In this document: piece by piece, positions 62,601 to 64,000 of the stretch
Position numbering within the stretch: the stretch's first letter is position 1
Layout: each line of letters starts with the position of its first letter
Assembly (NCBI GenBank): GCA_963727465.1
Contig: CAVSGL010000012.1
Coordinates: 1-64,000 of the forward strand
Source: VRUE01 sp963727465
Lineage (GTDB): Bacteria; Actinomycetota; Thermoleophilia; Solirubrobacterales; 70-9
DNA: 64,000 nt
Reading direction: 5' to 3'
Program-made: the position numbers and the translations under genes
The notes under the pieces: model-generated
What the model was told of the DNA's origin: nothing
The model's database searches: none
What the model saw: the letters and a program-made list of their open reading frames with translations, nothing else

Positions 62601-64000
62601 TCGCCCCGCTCTGGGGCCTCGTGCGCTCCGCCCAGTCAGAGCACCCCGGCCGCTTCGCCCTGATCGACACCGACGGCAGCGAGGCCTCGGATGAGGCGCT
62701 TGCCCAGGCCGCGGCCCAAGACCAGGAGCCCCAGGTCGCCCTGCGCGAGGGCAGGGCGCTCGTTCCCCGGGTGGCCCGGGCGCTGGCTCCTGAGCAGGAG
62801 GAAGAGCCGGTATCGCTCGATCCCGAAAAGACGATCCTGATCAGCGGCGGCACCGGCGCCCTCGCCGCCCAGGTCTCCCGCCACCTCGTCAGCGAGCACG
62901 GGGCAAGGCACCTGCTCTTGGCGAGCCGCTCGGGAGCAAGGGCAGAGGGGGCCAGGGAGCTGAAGCAGGAGCTCACCGAGCTCGGCGCCGAGGTGCGCAT
63001 CGAGGCCTGCGACGTCTCCGATCGCACGGCCCTGGGGGGCCTGCTCGACTCGATCCCCTCCGCGCACCCCCTGGGCGCGGTGATCCACACCGCCGCGGTG
63101 CTCGAGGACGGCACGGTGGAGAGCCTCGACCCCGAGAGCCTCGCCACCGTCTTCGCCCCCAAGGCAAGCGCCGCCCAGCACCTGCACGAGCTGACCAGGG
63201 ACACCGAGCTCGACGCCTTCGTCCTCTTCTCCTCGGCCGCCGGCGCCCTCGGCTCCCCCGGGCAGGCCAACTACGCCGCCGCCAACGTCTTCCTGGACGC
63301 GCTCGCGGCAAGGCGCCGCGCCGAAGGGCTGCCCGCCACCTCGATCGCCTGGGGCGCCTGGGTGCAGCAGAGCGGCCTCACCGCAGAGCTCGGCGAGGCC
63401 GACCTGAAGCGCATGCGCCGGGCGGGGATCGAGCCGCTCACCGACGCGCAGGGCCTCGAGCTCTTCGACGCCTGCCTCGGCTCCCCGCGTCCCCTCTGCC
63501 TGGCGATCGGGCTGAACCGCGCCGGGCTGCGGACGATGGCCTCCGCCGGCGCCCTGCCGCCGATCCTCTCGGGGCTCGTGCGCGCCGAGACAAGGCGCCG
63601 CTCGGCGTCCTCGGGCGAGCTCGCCGCAAAGCTCGCCGCCCTGCCCGAGGAAGAGCGCTACGGGCACGTCCTCGAGCTGGTCCGCACCGAGATAGCGGCA
63701 GTGCTCGGACACGGCTCGGCGGCCGCCGTCGATCCCGACAGGGCCTTTTCGGAGATGGGCTTCGACTCGCTCGCGGCGGTGGAACTGCGCAACATGCTCG
63801 ACAGCACGACCGGCTTGAGGTTGTCGGCGACGACCGTCTTCGACTACCCCAACCCGGCCAAACTGGCCGCCTACCTGTTGTCCGAGGTGAAGCCTGCCGG
63901 TGGCGAGGGCGACGGGGGAGAGGCCCGCACGATCGAGGCGGAGTTCGACCGGCTCGAGTCGATCCTCGGGGAGATCGAGTCGGACGAGCAGCGCGAGCAG
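53561..64000 (+). CDS. Type I modular PKS, gene 4 (3' end outside the window): modules K and L
   Basis: Open for 3480 codons with no stop or frameshift to the window edge. The ATG overlaps the stop of gene 3 (ATGA), with AGGAAAGGA about seven bases upstream. Residues 1-34 are a docking helix like that of gene 2 (MSTSNADVVDALRRALKER). Module K: KS 35-459 (Cys206, followed by Ser-Thr-Ser instead of Ser-Ser-Ser), AT 568-898 (GHSQGE but IPSH at 759-762), DH from 936 (His969), KR from 1376, ACP Ser1689. Module L: KS from 1747 (Cys1917), AT from 2272 (HAFH at 2466), DH from 2643 (His2676), KR from 3090 (LED in place of LDD), ACP Ser3403. The visible tail begins a docking region like the one at the end of gene 2. 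No thioesterase is in view. Confidence 0.96.
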   Translation, partial: MSTSNADVVDALRRALKERDRLRGENVRLRKSTTEPIAILGMSCRYPGGVSSPAELWGLVASGSDGIVPFPADRGWDLERLYHPDPDHLGTSYAREGGFIEGIGDFDAEFFGISPREALATDPQQRLLLETCWEALEDAGIDPTTLGGSTTGVFAGVSSQDYQMIQPQHRAFEGYGMTGNLTSVASGRVAYTLGLEGPAITMDTACSTSLVALHLAVESLRLGECSMALAGGVTVLSTPGVFREFSRQRGLAPDGRCKSFAEAADGAGFSEGVGMLALARLADAQREGHPILAVIRGSAVNQDGASNGLSAPNGPSQQRVIRQALANAGLEPREVDAVEGHGTGTTLGDPIEAQALLATYGQERENGALRLGSIKSNIGHTAAAAGVAGVIKMTMALREGALPRTLHVDAPSSHVDWEAGQVELLTEQEPWQPNGRPRRAGVSSFGISGTNAHVILEEAPVPAPTDEAAADSAEEPLWQGPVLLPLSARSEPALRQAAERLASHVKEHPELDPTDIAYSLATARTAFDHRALALAGDRERLQEELEAFAAGREDAGLARGVARDGRPVFFFPGQGSQWKGMALELVDASPAFAAHMRACEEALSPHLDFSVDEVLAGAEGAPPIERIEVVQPTLFAVMVSLARLWQDCGVEPAAVAGHSQGEIAAAHIAGGLSLEDAAMLAAVRSRIISRLAGKGAMVSVARSADQLDPLIERWQGRIEVAALNGPSSTILSGDRESLDQLLERCEAEGTRAREVPSTIPSHSAYVEELRDEVLAELASISPRSGEIPFHSTVTGEPLDTAELDASYWYRNLRERVLFEPVTRALLEQGHRVMVEVSPHPVFALAVRETVESTLADSGEAAVLSTLRREEGGPERFARSLAEAHAAGVELDWDALFRGRSPKRVPLPTYPFQRQRYWLEGGLGGGDVSAAGLTDPEHPMLGAAIEDPEGGELTLTGRLSLQTHPWLADHGAAGAVIVPGTAFVELALKAAERLGAEQVDELTFESPLILTEQGAVAIQVSATQTEQAGRWSLSIHSRPDVPEPEEGTEWTRHAAGTLSGASAQAPAPLGEWPPPGAEQIELADFYARLADIGFEHGPAFQGLGAAYRKDGQIYAEVSLAPRQREEAASFAIHPALLDAALHAGAIGALGSGEEALRLPFAWRQVSLQAAGAPELRVRLSEAGEGALAVEAFDAGGAPVLRAGSMLTRPLSRDQLTQQRAQTPYEIRWSEVELKAQDREDEPLLWRPQPKQGLPAAAEEIAREALERIQGFLADADNEGKRLAIATAGAIATTEEESPELSLAPVWGLVRSAQAEHPGRFVLIDTDGSEASGEALARAAAQATEPQLALREGTALAPRLARAQAQGEEQPLSLDPGRTILISGGTGAMAAQISRHLVGEHGARHLLLASRSGARAEGARELKQELAELGAKVKLAACDVSDPKALKALLGKVPRAHPLGAVIHTAGALDDRTLESLDPESLATVFAPKASAAQHLHELTRDTELDAFVLFSSAAGALGSPGQANYAAANVFLDALAARRRAEGLPATSIAWGAWVQQSGLTAELGEADLKRMRRAGIEPLTDAQGLELFDACLGSPRPLCLAIGLNRQGLRAQADAGLLAPVFSGLIHSGPRRRSAGGGALAAKLAALPEQERAEYVLELIQTEVAAVLGHGSPAAIDPARAFQEIGFDSLAAVELKNRLSALSGLDLPATAVFDYPTPQALATYLLEQASAGGPARQVVVRAQASEEPIAILGMACRYPGGVASPAGLWELVAQGRDGIGEFPSDRGWDLAPLYDAEPADGASHTHEGGFMRGAAEFDAEFFGIAPREAVAMDPQQRLLLEACWEALEDAGIDPASLGGTPTGVFAGVSAQDYQLLNPGHKAFAGYGMTGSMTAVASGRVAYTLGLEGPAMTVDTACSSSLVTLHLAAQALRQGECEMALAGGVTVLSTPGIFIEFSRQRGLAPDGRCKSFAEAADGTGFSEGVGMLVLTRLSEAQRRGHPILAVVRGSAVNQDGASNGLAAPNGPSQQRVIRQALANAGLEPKDVDAVEAHGTGTVLGDPIEAGALLATYGQEREQPLRLGSIKSNIGHTAAAAGVAGVIKMTMALREGALPRTLHVDAPSAKVDWTAGQVELLTEQEPWQPNGRPRRAGVSSFGISGTNAHVILEEAPAPVEAEDREEAEPLLEGPVPLPLSAKSKPALQDAAARLASHLREHPELDPTDIAHSLAKTRSAFPHRAVLLATEPEELLGELDALAAGRPSTPTESARPGRLAYLLSGQGSQRAGMGRELYESSPAFAAAFDRICEPLSAELGCSLEEIVFATGEAAQEKLNDTTYAQPALFAIELALARTLAAIGIEPALLAGHSIGELAAAQISGVLSLPDAARLVVARGALMGALPKEGAMLAVAAKEAEAAAAIAGKEAELSIAAINSPTSVVLSGKEGAIAELEAAWAKEGRKSKRLAVSHAFHSPLMEPMLAEFAAIAGSLDYHPPRIPIVSNLSGELLSEEQATDPAYWVSQVRQPVRFADAVATLAEQGASALVEIGPQPALTPMAEECLAQAEPKERPALISTLREQRPEPQALATALARAHAAGVELDWDALFRGRSPKRVPLPTYPFQRQRYWLEGGLGSSDPAAIGQAPVDHPLLGAAVEDPTSGALTLTGRISLQSHPWLADHAVAGAAVVPGTAFLELALNAAERVGAERVAELTFEAPLILAEQGAVAIQVSVGEPEEAGTWPISVHSRPESRDPDERAEAEWTRHAAGALSSQPLAASESLANWPPEGAEDIDLADFYERLADIGLEYGPAFQGLTAAWKEGENVYAEVSLAAEQREQATDFGVHPALLDTALHGAILAALDSSEETALRLFFSASDVALRATGASELRIELTSIGNETVALLACDPTGAEVVRAGSMLTRPIPPEQLAGAARTPRALFGVEWSELELPAEEPDAPEPLIWRPEPRPDLPGAAREMCEEALERIQAFLGSEESEGARLAIATAGAIATTEEESPELSLAPLWGLVRSAQSEHPGRFALIDTDGSEASDEALAQAAAQDQEPQVALREGRALVPRVARALAPEQEEEPVSLDPEKTILISGGTGALAAQVSRHLVSEHGARHLLLASRSGARAEGARELKQELTELGAEVRIEACDVSDRTALGGLLDSIPSAHPLGAVIHTAAVLEDGTVESLDPESLATVFAPKASAAQHLHELTRDTELDAFVLFSSAAGALGSPGQANYAAANVFLDALAARRRAEGLPATSIAWGAWVQQSGLTAELGEADLKRMRRAGIEPLTDAQGLELFDACLGSPRPLCLAIGLNRAGLRTMASAGALPPILSGLVRAETRRRSASSGELAAKLAALPEEERYGHVLELVRTEIAAVLGHGSAAAVDPDRAFSEMGFDSLAAVELRNMLDSTTGLRLSATTVFDYPNPAKLAAYLLSEVKPAGGEGDGGEARTIEAEFDRLESILGEIESDEQREQ
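53663..58750 (+). other. Module K: KS-AT-DH-KR-ACP, AT of unusual predicted specificity
   Basis: KS Cys codon 54176 in TACSTS (others TACSSS). AT 55262-56255 opens FFFPGQGSQWKGM and has GHSQGE, but the selectivity motif is IPSH (55835-55846) in place of YAAH or HAFH. DH 56366-57205 (His codon 56465) is nearly the same as that of F, KR 57686-58380 (LDD), ACP Ser codon 58625. No ER. The divergent AT lies between flanks identical to other modules. Product state: alkene, with an extender side chain I cannot assign. Confidence 0.85.
58799..63895 (+). other. Module L: KS-AT-DH-KR-ACP, malonyl AT
   Basis: KS Cys codon 59309 (segment SAQDYQLLNPGHKAFAG; also an unusual N-terminal stretch near 58930 reading APLYDAEPADG), AT 60374-61385 (HAFH at 60956), DH 61487-62328 (HAVAGAAVVP, His codon 61586, and LLDTALH), KR 62828-63510 (LED), ACP Ser codon 63767. 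No ER. The ACP end (TTGLRLSATTVFDYPNPAK) departs from module J just before the docking tail. Confidence 0.88.
59848..63773 (+). repeat. Long direct repeat, copy in module L (pairs with 49265-53190)
   Basis: Sister of the copy in module J. The diverged island is about 61568-62369. Confidence 0.85.
63905..64000 (+). other. Start of C-terminal docking region of gene 4 (cut by window end)
   Basis: Reads GEARTIEAEFDRLESILGE after the ACP, matching the first helix of the gene 2 tail (TEVDEAIGRLEALLASI) rather than the tails of genes 1 and 3. Gene 4 therefore probably ends within a few dozen codons, without a thioesterase. Confidence 0.65.

Noticed and set aside
14330..63773. Transposon or CRISPR origin for the long repeats
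   Set aside because: The repeats are whole PKS domains in frame, with no inverted ends, transposase or spacer pattern.
63890..64000. A thioesterase or release domain at the end of gene 4
   Set aside because: The sequence after the last ACP matches a docking helix, not the start of a thioesterase.

Overview
The window is 64 kb of continuous plus-strand coding sequence for one giant cis-AT modular type I polyketide synthase (PKS). It holds no RNA gene, mobile element or CRISPR array, and no gap over 300 bp without coding sequence. GC is very high (roughly 70% or more by eye). Gene junctions are 4-bp GTGA/GTGA/ATGA overlaps, and the docking tails are of the actinobacterial class 1 type. An actinomycete-type (Actinomycetota) genome is therefore the best guess; the sequence does not fix a genus. 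The assembly line is cut at both ends of the window: the first gene starts upstream and the last continues downstream. No thioesterase, tailoring enzyme, transporter or regulator is visible.

Layout (modules lettered A-L in reading order). Gene 1 (<1-13188): A = [upstream]-AT-ACP, B = KS-AT-DH-ER-KR-ACP, C = KS-AT-DH-KR-ACP. Gene 2 (13185-19589): D = KS-AT-DH-ER-KR-ACP. Gene 3 (19586-53564): six modules, E = DH-KR, F = DH-ER-KR, G = DH-KR, H = DH-ER-KR, I = DH-ER-KR, J = DH-KR. Restored, it encodes about 11,322 residues. Gene 4 (53561->64000): K = DH-KR, L = DH-KR, then the start of a C-terminal docking region. AT motifs predict malonyl (GHSIGE or GHSVGE plus HAFH) in A, C, D, E, G, J and L. 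They predict methylmalonyl-like (GHSQGE plus YAAH) in B, F, H and I. K has GHSQGE plus an unusual IPSH motif.

How the genes work together: the docking tails alternate between two classes (gene 1 to 2 and 3 to 4 of one kind, gene 2 to 3 of the other), so protein order should equal gene order. Every complete module carries DH and KR, and five also carry ER. The chain built here should be lipid-like, with methyl-branched saturated units, isolated alkenes, and a conjugated triene from J-K-L. No module is built to stop at a hydroxyl, although the DH of C has a damaged motif.

Sequence quality: two stretches are out of frame, 1-2922 (about 12 indels, mostly deletions) and 33081-46980 (14 indels, 12 of them single-base insertions). 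The rest reads cleanly. In the second stretch most indels fall where two sister modules differ, and they read as the two versions superimposed. That points to consensus error from near-identical modules rather than a dead gene.
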